NCBI GenBank assembly: GCA_005502775.1
Contig: SCNI01000015.1
Coordinates: 16,736-80,735, forward strand
Direction: 5' to 3'
Length of the DNA stretch: 64,000 nucleotides
Source: Microbacteriaceae bacterium 3FA27C10
GTDB lineage: Bacteria; Actinomycetota; Actinomycetes; Actinomycetales; Microbacteriaceae
The position numbers and the translations under genes were made by a program. Positions 46,532-56,911 of the stretch are shown in pieces (position 1 is the stretch's first letter; every line of letters begins with the position of its first letter). Under the pieces are notes generated by a model. That model saw only the letters and a list, made by a program, of their open reading frames with translations, made no database searches and was not told where the DNA came from.

Positions 46532-46889
46532 TTTCGATCTCCTTATTTCGGCTCTGCCTTGAGCCTGTCACCGAGCTCCGCGCGTTCGCGAGAAGCTCTT
46601 CGATCAGGTCGGCCGCCCTTTCGGCGCCCTCCGGCCCGAACACCGTACCGGCCAGCAAGGCGGCCTGCACGCCCTTCGCCGAGGCGAGGTCGCGCAGATC
46701 GTCGAACTGCTCCGCGAGGTGCGGGCCGACGAGCAGGACGTCCGTGGCGGCGAGCCGCTCGTCGAGGTCGGCCCGGGTGGCGGCCTCGATGGTCAGGTCG
46801 AGGCCGCGAGCGCGAGCGACCCCGCGCAGCCGGAGAGCGAGGAAAGTGCTCGATGCTCCTGCGCCGCAGACGATCAGAACTTTTTCCAC
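46524..46889 (-). CDS. Orphan PTS EIIB-like protein (lactose/cellobiose type)
   Basis: A 121-residue single domain from GTG 46889 with GAGGAGG upstream. VEKVLIVCGAGASSTFLALRLRGVA holds the phospho-acceptor Cys in the CGAGASS loop of lactose/cellobiose-type IIB, and VLLVGPHLAEQFDDL follows. No matching IIA or IIC is nearby, and mannitol uptake already has its own IIB in MtlA. First gene of the cluster, so a regulatory relay to MtlR or a distant IIC is possible. Confidence 0.8.
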   Translation of the reverse strand: MEKVLIVCGAGASSTFLALRLRGVARARGLDLTIEAATRADLDERLAATDVLLVGPHLAEQFDDLRDLASAKGVQAALLAGTVFGPEGAERAADLIEELLANARSSVTGSRQSRNKEIENG

Positions 46890-47111
46890 GCACGCCTCCT
46901 CGCGTCCTGCTTCGATCTCCAAGAATCCTCGGTCAGCACGCTTCTGCGTTCAAGCAGCCTTCCTTCCTCACCCCCGGAAGCCACTCTGTGAGCGAGCCGG
47001 ACATCCGCGCTCCTGCCTTGATTTCCCAGGAACGGTGGGGCTCGGATGCTTGCCGGGTACGCTGGTTCGGCAAGAGCCCGCCGGCACGGCGGTGCCCGGA
47101 GATGACGGGAT

Positions 47112-49034
47112 ATGAGCGAGAAGTACGAGCGGCTGCTGGAGTATCTGGCCGAGTCCGACGAGTGGATGACGGCGGGCGAGCTCGCCGACCGCCTCGGCGT
47201 CTCGACGCGCAGCGTGCGCAGCTACGTGACGAGTGTGAAGACCGCGGCCAAGCCGCTCGAGGTCATCGCCTCCTCCACGAGCGGCTACCGGCTGAATCGC
47301 GAGGCCTACGCCACCTTCCGCGCGGAGCTGCGCACACGCGAGACGGAGCCGGGCAGCCCGCGGGAGCGCGTGCACTTCATCATCCGAGGACTCGGCGATG
47401 CGCTCGACGGCCTCGACGTCTACGACCTCGCCGCGTCGATGTTCGTGAGCGAGTCCACCGTCGAGGCCGATCTGCGCAAGGTCAAGCTCCTCGTGGAGGA
47501 GGCCGGCCTCGCCCTGGTCCGGCGGGGCAGCATGGTCTCCTTGGCCGGAACCGAGCTCAACCGGCGGCGGCTCCTCAGCCGCATCTTCCGCGACGAGAGC
47601 GCCCAGGGCTTCCTCGACCTGGAGAACATCCAGCGTGAGTTCTCATCGAAGAACCTCGGCGCGTTCAAGTCCGACCTCATCGCCATGCTCGACGGCAACG
47701 GCTTCTTCGTCAACGAGTACTCCATCAACAACGTGCTGCTGCACATCGCGATCGCCGTCGATCGGGTGTCGAAGAAGCAGTCGATCGATCCGGATGACGA
47801 CGCGCCCGTCTCCGACGCCATCCGGGAGATCGCCGCGCAGCTCGACGGCCTCATCCGTTCGCACTTCCAGGCGGCACTGAGCCCCCGCGAACTCGCCTAC
47901 CTCTCGGTACTGCTCACCACCCGCGTGCTCACGCCGGGCCACGACGAGCCCACCGAGAGCATCGCCCACAACTACCTGGCCGACGACGATCTGGAGGCGA
48001 TGCGCCGCATCGCCCGGCTCGCGAGTGATGAATACCTGGTCGATCTCGACGACGAGGACTTCATCGTGCGGCTGAGCCTGCACGTGCGCAACCTGGTGGC
48101 GCGCGCCCAGGAGAACTCCTACTCGCGAAACCCGATGACCCGCTCCATCAAGGGCTCCTTCCCGATGATCTACGAGCTGGCGGTGTTCATCGCCAGCCAG
48201 GTGCAGCGACGCGAGGGCATCGTCATCAACGACGACGAGATCGCCTACATCGCGCTGCACGTCGGCTCCTACCTCGAACGCACGAGTCTTCGCGACGAGC
48301 GCGTGAGCTGCGCCATCGTCTGCCCGGGCTACTACGACATGCACGTCATCCTGCGCGACAAGCTCGTGGCCGAGCTCGGTTCCGAGCTCCAGGTCGACGT
48401 GGTCATCACGCGCGCCGACGTCGACTGGTCGGCGCTCTCCTCCGACATCGTGGTCACCACCATTCAGGCGCCGACCGCCCGCGACAACGTGGTGGTCATC
48501 CAGCCCTTCCTCACGGCCGTCGACTTCGAGGCCATCCGCCGGGCCATCGCCACGGTGCGCCGGCACCGGCGTCGCATGCAGATCAAAGACGAGCTGCTGC
48601 AGTACTTCGACGAACGGCTCTTCGCCCGCAACCTCGCCGCCCCCAGCGAAGCGGAGATGATCCGCACGCTCGGCGACGCGATGGTCGGAATCGGGGTCAT
48701 CGACGAGAGCTACGTCGAAGGCGCCATCGAACGCGAGCGGATGTCATCGACGGCCTTCACGGACACCATCGCCGTTCCGCATGCGATGGCGATGAGCGCC
48801 TCCCGGACCGCCATCTCGATCGTCATCAACGAGACGCCGATGGCCTGGGGCGACAACCGGGTGAACGTGATCGCGCTCATCGCCTTCAGCGAGAGCGGGC
48901 GCAAGGCCTTCCAGCACGTGTTCGATCAGCTGGTGGAGGTGTTCTCCGACCGCGACGACGTGCAGCGCATCGTCAAGCGGGCCGTCGACTTCCCGTCGTT
49001 CATCGACGAGCTCGTGCACGTCATGGACACCTGA
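47112..49034 (+). CDS. mtlR: PRD-containing transcriptional activator of the mannitol PTS
   Basis: A 640-residue BglG/MtlR-type activator. Two N-terminal HTH blocks (ELADRLGVSTRSVRSYV at about 25-40; DLAASMFVSESTVEADLRKVK) bind DNA. Two PRDs follow (LLHIAIAVDRVSKKQ; SLHVRNLVARAQENS and EIAYIALHVGSYLER). A EIIB-like region has Cys in CAIVCPGYYDMH and a EIIA-like domain has the histidine in IAVPHAMAM. Phosphorylation by HPr and MtlF/MtlA would set its activity. It is divergent from the PTS genes across 222 bases. Confidence 0.92.
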   Translation: MSEKYERLLEYLAESDEWMTAGELADRLGVSTRSVRSYVTSVKTAAKPLEVIASSTSGYRLNREAYATFRAELRTRETEPGSPRERVHFIIRGLGDALDGLDVYDLAASMFVSESTVEADLRKVKLLVEEAGLALVRRGSMVSLAGTELNRRRLLSRIFRDESAQGFLDLENIQREFSSKNLGAFKSDLIAMLDGNGFFVNEYSINNVLLHIAIAVDRVSKKQSIDPDDDAPVSDAIREIAAQLDGLIRSHFQAALSPRELAYLSVLLTTRVLTPGHDEPTESIAHNYLADDDLEAMRRIARLASDEYLVDLDDEDFIVRLSLHVRNLVARAQENSYSRNPMTRSIKGSFPMIYELAVFIASQVQRREGIVINDDEIAYIALHVGSYLERTSLRDERVSCAIVCPGYYDMHVILRDKLVAELGSELQVDVVITRADVDWSALSSDIVVTTIQAPTARDNVVVIQPFLTAVDFEAIRRAIATVRRHRRRMQIKDELLQYFDERLFARNLAAPSEAEMIRTLGDAMVGIGVIDESYVEGAIERERMSSTAFTDTIAVPHAMAMSASRTAISIVINETPMAWGDNRVNVIALIAFSESGRKAFQHVFDQLVEVFSDRDDVQRIVKRAVDFPSFIDELVHVMDT

Positions 49035-49050
49035 TCCGGCGGATGCCCGT

Positions 49051-49902
49051 TCAGGGAATCGGAACCGGTGTCACACCGAGCGGGGCAAGCCCGGCCGCGC
49101 CGCCGTCCTCGGCGGTGAGCACCCAGATGCCGTCCGCGTGCACGGCCACCGAGTGCTCCCAGTGCGACGACATGCTGCCGTCGGCGGAGGCGACGGTCCA
49201 GTCGTCCTCGCGCGTGAAGGTCTCCGTGGTGCCGGCCGTGATCATGGGCTCGATCGCCACGACCAAGCCCGGCTTCACCTCAGGCCCGCGCTGGCGCACG
49301 CGGTAGTTGAACACGGGCGGCGCCTCGTGCATGCTGCGCCCGATGCCGTGGCCGATGTAGTCGGTGAGGATGCCGTACTGCGCTCCGGAGAGCGTCGACG
49401 GATGGCTCTCCACGAAGTCCTCGATCGCCTCGCCCACCTCGTTCAGGTGGCGAGCGGTCGCGAGACGCGCGATGCCGTGCCAGAGCGACTGCTCGGTCAC
49501 GTCGGACAGCAGACGCCGGGCGGCGACCTCCTCCGGGCGCGCCGGGTCGTCGAGCACGACCGTGATGGCCGAGTCGCCGTTCCAGCCGCCCACGTCGGCG
49601 CCGCTGTCGATCGACACGATGTCACCCGCCGCGAGCATCCGCTCGCCGGGGATGCCGTGCACGATGTCCTCGTTCACCGAGGCACAGACGGTGTGGAAGT
49701 ATCCCGGCACCATCTGGAAGTTGGAGACGCCGCCGAGAGACCGGATCGTCTCGTCGGCGATCCGGTCGAGCTCGAGCGTCGTGATGCCAGGACGGATGGC
49801 GGCGCGCACCGCCGCGAGCGAAGCGGCTGTCACGAGCCCGGGCTGCACCATCAGCCGCAGCTCCGCCGGGGTCTTGTAGATGCCCTTGTTGCGACCGATC
49901 AT
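49051..49902 (-). CDS. map: Methionine aminopeptidase, type I
   Basis: A 283-residue metalloprotease that removes N-terminal Met. The five metal ligands are seen in [14 protein letters not shown] (Asp, Asp), [13 protein letters not shown] (His), and the two late Glu residues in VVAIEPMI and the region around [11 protein letters not shown]. It is normal in length, and its start overlaps the adk stop by 4 bases. It is convergent with mtlR, 16 bases apart, with no terminator seen. Confidence 0.95.
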   Translation of the reverse strand: MIGRNKGIYKTPAELRLMVQPGLVTAASLAAVRAAIRPGITTLELDRIADETIRSLGGVSNFQMVPGYFHTVCASVNEDIVHGIPGERMLAAGDIVSIDSGADVGGWNGDSAITVVLDDPARPEEVAARRLLSDVTEQSLWHGIARLATARHLNEVGEAIEDFVESHPSTLSGAQYGILTDYIGHGIGRSMHEAPPVFNYRVRQRGPEVKPGLVVAIEPMITAGTTETFTREDDWTVASADGSMSSHWEHSVAVHADGIWVLTAEDGGAAGLAPLGVTPVPIP

Positions 49903-50501
49903 CGACTCGCGAGAGCGGCGATGATCCGGCCGGTGACCTCGTCGATCTCGCCGAGTCCGTCGACGTCGACCACGAGGCCACGCCCGGAATAGACGTCCAC
50001 CAGTGGAGCTGTCTGCTCGGTGTACACCTCGAGCCGCTTGCGGATCACGTCCTCGGTGTCGTCACTGCGCCCCTGCTCGGCGGACCGCTTGAGAAGCCGG
50101 CGCACCACCTCGTCGGTGTCGGCCGTCAGCACGACGACGGCGTCGAGCGAAGCGCCGTCGACGCCGAGGATGTCGTCGAGTTCCTCCACCTGCTGCAGTG
50201 TGCGCGGGTAGCCGTCGAGCAGGAAGCCGTCGGCCACGTCGGGCTGGTTCAGTCGGTCCCGCACGAGATCGTTCGTGAGCTCGTCGGGAACGTACTGGCC
50301 GGCGTCCATGAAGGCCTTGGCCTGCACCCCAAGGGGAGTGCCGTTCTTCACGTTCTCACGGAAGATGTCGCCGGTCGAGATGGCCGGGATGCTGTACGCC
50401 TCCGAGAGCCGCGCCGCCTGCGTTCCCTTGCCGGCTCCAGGAGGGCCGATCAGGAGAAGGCGGAGCGCGCCGTTCACGGCTGCTCCCCCCGTCTCGGTCA
50501 T
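49899..50501 (-). CDS. adk: Adenylate kinase
   Basis: A 200-residue short-form AMK. P-loop [30 protein letters not shown], and [10 protein letters not shown] are standard. The LID is the short actinobacterial type without zinc cysteines. It interconverts ATP, AMP and ADP. Its start overlaps the secY stop (4 bases) and its stop overlaps map, so the three are translationally linked. Confidence 0.96.
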   Translation of the reverse strand: MTETGGAAVNGALRLLLIGPPGAGKGTQAARLSEAYSIPAISTGDIFRENVKNGTPLGVQAKAFMDAGQYVPDELTNDLVRDRLNQPDVADGFLLDGYPRTLQQVEELDDILGVDGASLDAVVVLTADTDEVVRRLLKRSAEQGRSDDTEDVIRKRLEVYTEQTAPLVDVYSGRGLVVDVDGLGEIDEVTGRIIAALASR

Positions 50502-51820
50502 CGCAGGAGTCCCTCGTAGTGGCGTTGCTGCAACTGGGAGTCGATCTGCTTCACCGTCTCGAGTCCGACGCCCACGATGATCAGGATGGACGCGCCACCG
50601 AACGGGAAGTTCTGGTTCGCCCCCACGGCCGCCAACGCGATCAAGGGGATCAGGGCGATCAGACCCAGATAGAACGACCCCGGCAGGGTGATGCGGGTGA
50701 GCACGTAGTCGAGGTACTCGGCCGTCGGACGTCCCGCGCGGATTCCGGGGATGAAGCCGCCGAACTTCTTCATGTTGTCCGCGACCTCTTCAGGGTTGAA
50801 GGTGATCGCGACGTAGAAGTAGGTGAAGCCCACGATGAGCAGGAAGTACAGCAGCATGTAGAGCGGGTGGTCGCCGCGCACCAGATAGTTGTTGATCCAG
50901 GTCACCCAGCCGGCCGGCTGCTGACCCGGTTGCGGTTGGTTGAACTGCGCGATCAACGCCGGCAGATACAACAGCGACGAGGCGAAGATCACCGGCACCA
51001 CACCGGCCATGTTGACCTTGATCGGAATGTAGGTGTTGTTGCCCCCGTAGGTGCGTCGTCCCACCACACGCTTGGCATATTGCACCGGGATGCGCCTCTG
51101 CGAGAGCTCGACGAAGACCACGGCCCCCATCACGACGATACCGACCACGATCACGAACAAGAAGATCTCGAAGCTCTTGGTCTGAGCGATGAGCCAGAGC
51201 GACTCGGGGAAACGAGCGGCGATCGACGTGAAGATCAGCAGCGACATCCCGTTGCCGATGCCGCGCTCCGTGATGAGCTCACCCATCCACATGATGACGC
51301 CGGTACCGGCCGTCATGGTGATGACCATGAGCAGGATCGCGTACCACGCGTCGTTGGTGATCAGCTGCCCGCACTCGGCCACGGTCGAGGTGCCGAAGAG
51401 GGCACCCGAGCGGGCCACCGTGATCAGCGTCGTCGACTGCAGCACGGCGAGGGCGATCGTCAGGTAGCGGGTGTACTGCGTCAGACGGCTCTGGCCGGCC
51501 TGGCCCTCCTTGTAGAGGGTCTCGAAGTGTGGGATGACCACTCGGAGCAGCTGCACGATGATCGAGGCCGTGATGTACGGCATGATCCCCAGCGCGAAGA
51601 TGGAGAGTTGCAGGAGAGCGCCACCGCTGAAGAGGTTGACGAGCTCGTACAGGCCCGAGGTGTTCTGGTTCGCGGCAAGACACGCCTGCACGTTCCCGAA
51701 GTTCACGAAGGGTGCGGGGATGAACGATCCCAATCGGAACAGCGCGACGATGCCGAGCGTGAAGCCGATCTTTCGGCGGAGGTCCGGAGTCCGGAAGATC
51801 CTCGCGACGGCTTTGAACAA
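50498..51820 (-). CDS. secY: Protein translocase subunit SecY
   Basis: A 440-residue channel of ten membrane spans. [22 protein letters not shown] is the first, [24 protein letters not shown] includes the plug region, and [23 protein letters not shown] is the cytosolic loop that meets SecA and ribosomes. The start is TTG 51820 after a perfect GGAGG. A 132-base gap with an inverted repeat separates it from rplO. Confidence 0.97.
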   Translation of the reverse strand: MFKAVARIFRTPDLRRKIGFTLGIVALFRLGSFIPAPFVNFGNVQACLAANQNTSGLYELVNLFSGGALLQLSIFALGIMPYITASIIVQLLRVVIPHFETLYKEGQAGQSRLTQYTRYLTIALAVLQSTTLITVARSGALFGTSTVAECGQLITNDAWYAILLMVITMTAGTGVIMWMGELITERGIGNGMSLLIFTSIAARFPESLWLIAQTKSFEIFLFVIVVGIVVMGAVVFVELSQRRIPVQYAKRVVGRRTYGGNNTYIPIKVNMAGVVPVIFASSLLYLPALIAQFNQPQPGQQPAGWVTWINNYLVRGDHPLYMLLYFLLIVGFTYFYVAITFNPEEVADNMKKFGGFIPGIRAGRPTAEYLDYVLTRITLPGSFYLGLIALIPLIALAAVGANQNFPFGGASILIIVGVGLETVKQIDSQLQQRHYEGLLR

Positions 51821-51860
51821 AAAGGGCCTCCTGCGTTCGTGTGGCTCAATGCCAAGAAAG

Positions 51861-51941
51861 CCGGTGACCCGATTCGTGGCCTCGACAGGCTACCTCATTC
51901 TCATGACGCATCTGTTTACTGCCTACGAATCGGGTCACCGG
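51861..51941. repeat. Inverted repeat in the rplO-secY gap
   Basis: Arms 51861-51877 (CCGGTGACCCGATTCGT) and 51925-51941 are perfectly complementary over 17 bases, with GGC/GCC beyond a 1-base bulge, around a 47-base loop. On the minus strand it ends in CTTTCTT. It could attenuate secY. Confidence 0.8.
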
Positions 51942-51952
51942 TTTTGCGGTAC

Positions 51953-52645
51953 CTACTTGACGGAACCACCCGCGGCGACGATCTTCTGCTCGGCCGAGCC
52001 GGAGACCTTGTCGACCGCGACGGTCAGCTTCACAGTGATGTCGCCATCGCCGAGAACCTTGACCTTCTCGTTCTTGCGAACCGCACCCTTGGCCACGAGG
52101 TCGGCGATGGTGACGTCGCCGCCCGCCGGGTAGAGGGCTTCGAGGGCGGCCAGGTTCACGACCTGGTACTCGACGCGGAACGGGTTCTTGAAACCGCGGA
52201 GCTTCGGGGTGCGCATGTGCAGCGGCATCTGCCCACCCTCGAAGCCGACGCGCACCTGGTAGCGGGCCTTGGTGCCCTTGGTACCGCGGCCGGCGGTCTT
52301 TCCTTTGGAACCCTCACCACGACCGACGCGCGTGCGTGCCTTCTTGGCACCCGCAGCCGGACGGAGGTGGTGCACCTTGAGAACGTGCTCGCGAGGACCG
52401 GTCTCCTCGGCCTTCGGCGCTGCCTTGGCGGCGGGCGCCTTGGCAGCGGCCGGAGCCTTGGTCTCGGCAGCCTTCGCAGCCGGAGCCTTCTTCGGTGCCG
52501 CAGCCTTGGCGGGAGCCTTCTCGGCCTTCTCCGCGGTGGCAGCAGCAGCCTTGGGCTCCGCTTTCTCCTTCGGCGCGGCCTTGGGGGCGGCAGCCTTCTT
52601 CGGAGCCGCCTTGGCGGCGGTCTCCTTGGCTTCTTCTTCAGCCAT
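51953..52645 (-). CDS. rplO: 50S ribosomal protein L15 with long Ala/Lys/Pro N-terminal extension
   Basis: A 230-residue L15 against about 145 in most bacteria. The first ~84 residues are Ala, Lys, Pro and Glu repeats ([20 protein letters not shown]). The core starts at [13 protein letters not shown] and continues [17 protein letters not shown] and [15 protein letters not shown]. The extension is in frame with a good start at 52645 that abuts the rpmD stop. It resembles a histone H1-like tail and may be disordered or bind RNA. Confidence 0.95.
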   Translation of the reverse strand: MAEEEAKETAAKAAPKKAAAPKAAPKEKAEPKAAAATAEKAEKAPAKAAAPKKAPAAKAAETKAPAAAKAPAAKAAPKAEETGPREHVLKVHHLRPAAGAKKARTRVGRGEGSKGKTAGRGTKGTKARYQVRVGFEGGQMPLHMRTPKLRGFKNPFRVEYQVVNLAALEALYPAGGDVTIADLVAKGAVRKNEKVKVLGDGDITVKLTVAVDKVSGSAEQKIVAAGGSVK

Positions 52646-52833
52646 TAGTCAATCTCCTCGACCTTCACCAGGTGTGCGACGGTGCGCACGTATCCGCGGT
52701 TCTGGGCGTTGTCTTCGCGCACCACGATGTCGTGGATGCGCTTCAGTCCGAGGCTGCGCAGCGTGTCCCGCTGGTTCTGCTTCTCGCTGATCTTGGACTT
52801 GATCTGGGTGATCTTCAGGCGCGAGGCCATCAT
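52645..52833 (-). CDS. rpmD: 50S ribosomal protein L30
   Basis: A 62-residue L30. [31 protein letters not shown] is the family core. The start is ATG 52833, which overlaps the rpsE stop (ATGA). The adjacent ATG at 52830 is equally possible. Confidence 0.96.
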   Translation of the reverse strand: MMASRLKITQIKSKISEKQNQRDTLRSLGLKRIHDIVVREDNAQNRGYVRTVAHLVKVEEID

Positions 52834-53525
52834 GCACCTGCCTTCGCAGCTAGAGCGTCGGCCTCAGCACGCACCAGGCGGGCAGGGGCGACGTCTTCGA
52901 AGTCGAGGCCACGGCGGGCGGCCACGGCGCGAGGCTCTTCGAGCTGCTGCAGGGCCTCGACGGTCGCGTGCACGATGTTGATCGTGTTCGACGAACCGAG
53001 CGACTTCGAGAGGATGTCGTGGATACCGGCGCACTCGAGAACGGCGCGCACCGGGCCACCGGCGATAACACCGGTACCGGCAGCGGCGGGGCGCAGGAGC
53101 ACCACACCGGCGGCCGCTTCACCCTGAACCGGGTGAGGGATGGTGTTTCCGACGCGGGGGACGCGGAAGAAGTTCTTCTTCGCTTCCTCGACGCCCTTGG
53201 AGATCGCGGTCGGCACCTCGCGGGCCTTGCCGTAGCCGACGCCCACCAGACCGTTGCCGTCGCCGACGACCACGAGAGCGGTGAAGCTGAAGCGACGACC
53301 ACCCTTCACGACCTTGGAGACGCGGTTGATGGTGACGACGCGCTCGAGGAAGTTGCTCTTGTCAGAGTCGCGTCCTCCACGGTCACCACGGTTGGGGTTG
53401 CGCTCGCGACCGCCACGGCGGGCCTCACGAGGCTCGTTCTGAGTCGACTCGGTCGACGCAGCCGTCTCGACGGGGGCTTCAGCAACTGCTGCCACGTCCT
53501 GCTCCTTATTGGTTTCGGTGCTCAC
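52830..53525 (-). CDS. rpsE: 30S ribosomal protein S5 with N-terminal extension
   Basis: A 231-residue S5. The core from [34 protein letters not shown] is standard. About 58 residues precede it, first acidic, then Arg/Gly-rich ([18 protein letters not shown]). The start is GTG 53525 overlapping the rplR stop (GTGA). Confidence 0.96.
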   Translation of the reverse strand: MSTETNKEQDVAAVAEAPVETAASTESTQNEPREARRGGRERNPNRGDRGGRDSDKSNFLERVVTINRVSKVVKGGRRFSFTALVVVGDGNGLVGVGYGKAREVPTAISKGVEEAKKNFFRVPRVGNTIPHPVQGEAAAGVVLLRPAAAGTGVIAGGPVRAVLECAGIHDILSKSLGSSNTINIVHATVEALQQLEEPRAVAARRGLDFEDVAPARLVRAEADALAAKAGA

Positions 53526-53893
53526 AGGTTCAGTCCACCCTCTCGAGCTCCATCGGCGATGGCCGCGACGCGACCCGCGTAGCGGTTGCCGCCGCGGTCG
53601 AAGACGACCGCCTCGACGCCGGCGGCCTTCGCGCGCTCGGCGACCAGCTCACCGACCTTCTTGGCCTTGGCGGTCTTGTCGCCGTCGAAGGTGCGCAGGT
53701 CGGCTTCGAGCGTCGAGGCCGAGGCGAGGGTGTGGCCCTTGCTGTCGTCGACGACCTGCACGAAGACGTGGCGAGCCGAACGGGTGACGACCAGGCGCGG
53801 ACGCGCCTCGGTGCCTTCGACCTTCTTGCGAAGTCGCAGGTGCCGGCGATCGCGGGCTGCGGACTTCGACTTTCCTCTGATTCCAGTAGCCAT
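53522..53893 (-). CDS. rplR: 50S ribosomal protein L18
   Basis: A 123-residue L18 that binds 5S r[40 protein letters not shown] and the late [26 protein letters not shown] are conserved. Normal length, 3 bases after rplF. Confidence 0.97.
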   Translation of the reverse strand: MATGIRGKSKSAARDRRHLRLRKKVEGTEARPRLVVTRSARHVFVQVVDDSKGHTLASASTLEADLRTFDGDKTAKAKKVGELVAERAKAAGVEAVVFDRGGNRYAGRVAAIADGAREGGLNL

Positions 53894-53896
53894 GGT

Positions 53897-54433
53897 CTAC
53901 TTACCACTCTTTCCGGCCTTGCGGCGAACGACCTCGCCGGCGTACCGCACACCCTTGCCCTTGTAGGGTTCGGGCTTGCGCAGCTTGCGAATGTTTGCGG
54001 CCACTTCACCGACGGCTTGCTTGTCGATGCCGTTGACCGTGAGCTTGTTGACACCCTCGACCGTGAACGTGATGCCCGCGGGCGGCTCGACGGAGATCGG
54101 GTGAGAGTATCCGAGGGCGAACTCGACGCCGCTGCCCTTGGCAGCGACGCGGTAACCGGTACCGACGACCTCGAGGCTCTTGGAGTAGCCGTCGGTGACG
54201 CCGATGATCTGGTTCGCAATCAGGGTACGCGTGAGGCCGTGGAGCGAACGAGAGTTGCGCTCGTCATCCGGGCGGGTGACGAGAACCTGGTTCTCTTCGA
54301 TCGTGGCCGTGATCGGGGAGGCGACGACGAGCGCGAGCTCGCCCTTCGGTCCCTTGACCGAGACCTGCTGGCCGTCGATGGTGACGGTGACGCCGGCAGG
54401 GATGTCGATGGGAAGACGTCCGATTCGTGACAT
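53897..54433 (-). CDS. rplF: 50S ribosomal protein L6
   Basis: A 178-residue L6. [31 protein letters not shown] starts it and the C-terminal [21 protein letters not shown] is the rRNA-binding block. Normal length, 6 bases after rpsH. Confidence 0.98.
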   Translation of the reverse strand: MSRIGRLPIDIPAGVTVTIDGQQVSVKGPKGELALVVASPITATIEENQVLVTRPDDERNSRSLHGLTRTLIANQIIGVTDGYSKSLEVVGTGYRVAAKGSGVEFALGYSHPISVEPPAGITFTVEGVNKLTVNGIDKQAVGEVAANIRKLRKPEPYKGKGVRYAGEVVRRKAGKSGK

Positions 54434-54439
54434 TGTCGG

Positions 54440-54838
54440 TTACCACACGTAGGCGAGGACTTCCCCACCCACGCCCTTCTTGCTCGCCTGGCGGTCCGTG
54501 AGGAGCCCCGAGGACGTGGACAGGATCGCGACGCCGAGGCCACCGAGGACCGTCGGGATCTCGGTCGACTTCGCGTAGACACGGAGACCGGGCTTCGAGA
54601 CGCGCTTGATGCCCGCGATCGAACGCTCGCGGTTCGGGCCGAACTTGAGGTTCAGCGTGAGCGTCTGTCCGACCTTGGCGTCGACGACGTCCCAGCTGGC
54701 GATGTAGCCCTCGGACTTGAGGATGTCGGCGATGTGCCCCTTGAGCTTCGAATGCGGCATCGACACGGTGTCGTGGTGCGCCGAGTTCGCGTTGCGCAGT
54801 CTGGTCAGCATGTCTGCGACCGGATCTGTCATTGTCAT
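54440..54838 (-). CDS. rpsH: 30S ribosomal protein S8
   Basis: A 132-residue S8 from ATG 54838 ([22 protein letters not shown]). The extra 10 codons upstream are unsupported. [26 protein letters not shown] closes it. Directly downstream of rplE with a 74-base gap, where rpsN would lie in many genomes. Confidence 0.97.
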   Translation of the reverse strand: MTMTDPVADMLTRLRNANSAHHDTVSMPHSKLKGHIADILKSEGYIASWDVVDAKVGQTLTLNLKFGPNRERSIAGIKRVSKPGLRVYAKSTEIPTVLGGLGVAILSTSSGLLTDRQASKKGVGGEVLAYVW

Positions 54839-54912
54839 GATGTTGCCTTTCGCGCCTGGTTTCGGCACCCTTTTCGAGGATGTCGACCTGGGTCGTCGTG
54901 GGTGGGTGGTGC

Positions 54913-55500
54913 TTAGGAGTTTTCGGCCGTCTTGAAGGGGAACCCGAGCGCCTTGAGCAGCGCGCGACCCTCGTCGTCGGTCTTCGCGGTCGTGACGACG
55001 GTGATGTCGAAACCACGCACGCGGTCGATCTTGTCCTGGTCGATCTCGTGGAACATCGACTGCTCGGTCAGACCGAAGGTGTAGTTGCCACGGCCGTCGA
55101 ACTGCTGGTCCGAGAGGCCGCGGAAGTCGCGGATGCGGGGAAGCGCAAGAGAGAGCAGACGGTCCAGGAACTCCCAGGCGCGGTCGCCACGGAGCGTGAC
55201 GTGGGCGCCGATGGGCTGTCCCTCGCGCAGCTTGAACTGCGCGATCGACTTGCGAGCCTTCGTGACCTGCGGCTTCTGACCAGTGATCGCGGTGAGGTCC
55301 TTGACCGCACCGTCGATGACCTTGCCATCGCGGGCGGCCTCGCCGACACCGGTGTTCACGACGATCTTCACGAGACCAGGCACCTGGTGCACGTTCGTGA
55401 AGCCGAACTCCTTGGTGAGGGAGTCGACGATCTCGTTCTTGTACTTCTGCTTCAGGCGCGGCTGGATTTTGCCAGCGGGCGCGGCAGTGGCGGTGCTCAT
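54913..55500 (-). CDS. rplE: 50S ribosomal protein L5
   Basis: A 195-residue L5 contacting 5S r[24 protein letters not shown] and [21 protein letters not shown] are conserved. The start overlaps the rplX stop (TGATG). Confidence 0.98.
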   Translation of the reverse strand: MSTATAAPAGKIQPRLKQKYKNEIVDSLTKEFGFTNVHQVPGLVKIVVNTGVGEAARDGKVIDGAVKDLTAITGQKPQVTKARKSIAQFKLREGQPIGAHVTLRGDRAWEFLDRLLSLALPRIRDFRGLSDQQFDGRGNYTFGLTEQSMFHEIDQDKIDRVRGFDITVVTTAKTDDEGRALLKALGFPFKTAENS

Positions 55501-55859
55501 CAGAGGTCCTTACCTGACTTCTTCGCGTAACGAACGCGGACCGTCTTGGTGACGCCGTCCTTCGTGACTTCTTCGTTGCGGTGGCCGACGCGGGTCGGCT
55601 TCTTGGTCTCGGGGTCGACCAGGGCGACGTTCGACACGTGGATCGGCGCCTCCATGGTCTCGATGCCGCCGGTCTTGGTGCCGCGCTGAGTCTGTCCGAC
55701 GCGCACGTGCTTCGTGATGAAGTTCACGCCCTCGACGACGACGCGGTCCTTCTCGACCTGCACCTCGATGACACGACCCTGCTTGCCGCGGTCTCCGCCG
55801 CGGGCCTGGCTGGGGCCGGAGATGACCTGAACCAGGTCACCCTTCTTGATGTTCGCCAT
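55500..55859 (-). CDS. rplX: 50S ribosomal protein L24
   Basis: A 119-residue L24. [47 protein letters not shown] is the KOW domain. Two bases separate it from rplN. Confidence 0.97.
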   Translation of the reverse strand: MANIKKGDLVQVISGPSQARGGDRGKQGRVIEVQVEKDRVVVEGVNFITKHVRVGQTQRGTKTGGIETMEAPIHVSNVALVDPETKKPTRVGHRNEEVTKDGVTKTVRVRYAKKSGKDL

Positions 55860-55861
55860 GA

Positions 55862-56230
55862 CTAGATAACCTCCGGTGCCAACGAGATGATCTTCATGAA
55901 CTTCTTGTCACGGAGCTCACGGCCGACCGGTCCGAAGATGCGGGTACCACGGGGGTCTCCGTCGTTCTTCAGGATCACAGCGGCGTTCTCGTCGAACTTG
56001 ATGTACGAGCCGTCGGGGCGACGGGTCGACTTGACGGTGCGGACGATGACGGCCTTGACCACATCGCCCTTCTTGACGTTTCCGCCGGGGATGGCGTCCT
56101 TCACGGTCGCGACGATGACATCGCCGAGTCCCGCGTAGCGACGGCCGGATCCACCGAGAACACGAATCGTCAGGAGCTCCTTGGCGCCGGTGTTGTCGGC
56201 GACCTTCACTCGTGATTCTTGCTGAAGCAT
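55862..56230 (-). CDS. rplN: 50S ribosomal protein L14
   Basis: A 122-residue L14. [37 protein letters not shown] and the C-terminal [16 protein letters not shown] are standard. Opens the spc part, 34 bases after rpsQ. Confidence 0.98.
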   Translation of the reverse strand: MLQQESRVKVADNTGAKELLTIRVLGGSGRRYAGLGDVIVATVKDAIPGGNVKKGDVVKAVIVRTVKSTRRPDGSYIKFDENAAVILKNDGDPRGTRIFGPVGRELRDKKFMKIISLAPEVI

Positions 56231-56264
56231 TCTTCTACTCTTCCTGAACTAAGTAAGCCGAGGC

Positions 56265-56588
56265 CTACTTGGCCTTCTCGAGGATCTCGACCAGGCGCCA
56301 GCGCTTGGAGGCGCTGAGCGGACGGGTCTCGTTGATGAGCACGAGGTCGCCGATGCCGGCGCTGTTGGTCTCGTCGTGCGCCTTCACCTTGGAGGTGCGG
56401 CGGATGACCTTCCCGTACAGCGGGTGCTTCACGCGGTCCTCGACCTCGACGACGATAGTCTTGTCCATCTTGTCGCTGGTCACGTAGCCGCGGCGGGCCT
56501 TGCGGTAACCGCGGGCCTCCACGTCCTTCACATCGTGCGAAGCCGACTCGTGACCGGACTCGACGACCTTCTCTTCGGTCTTAGCCAT
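56265..56588 (-). CDS. rpsQ: 30S ribosomal protein S17 with N-terminal extension
   Basis: A 107-residue S17. The core is [36 protein letters not shown]. About 27 polar residues precede it. The start overlaps the rpmC stop (TAATG). Confidence 0.97.
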   Translation of the reverse strand: MAKTEEKVVESGHESASHDVKDVEARGYRKARRGYVTSDKMDKTIVVEVEDRVKHPLYGKVIRRTSKVKAHDETNSAGIGDLVLINETRPLSASKRWRLVEILEKAK

Positions 56589-56911
56589 TACTTGGCCTCC
56601 TCGGTCTCGGTAGCGGTCTCAGCAGCGGGTGCCTCGGTCGCCTTCTTGGTCTTCTTGGCCGCCTTGGCCGGAGCCTCGACGGGGGCGGGCGTGGCACGGA
56701 TGCCCAGCTCGCGCTCACGGATGATCGTGTAGATCCGCGAGATGTCGCGCTTCACGGCGCGAAGTCGGCCGTGGCTTTCCAGCTGGCCGGTGGCGGACTG
56801 GAAGCGCAGGTTGAACAGCTCTTCCTTGGCCTTGCGAAGCTCCTCGATGAGTCGAGAATCTTCGAACGTGTCGAGCTCCGCCGGGGCGAGCTCCTTAGAA
56901 CCGATCGCCAT
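56588..56911 (-). CDS. rpmC: 50S ribosomal protein L29 with C-terminal extension
   Basis: A 107-residue L29, against about 65 in most bacteria. The core is [47 protein letters not shown]. The last ~38 residues are Ala, Pro, Glu, Thr and Lys ([20 protein letters not shown]). ATG 56911 overlaps the rplP stop. Confidence 0.95.
   Translation of the reverse strand: MAIGSKELAPAELDTFEDSRLIEELRKAKEELFNLRFQSATGQLESHGRLRAVKRDISRIYTIIRERELGIRATPAPVEAPAKAAKKTKKATEAPAAETATETEEAK

Noticed and set aside
46890..47111. Search for an MtlR operator between the orphan IIB gene and mtlR
   Set aside because: No convincing inverted repeat or promoter pair. TTGAAC at 46948-46953 lacks a good -10.
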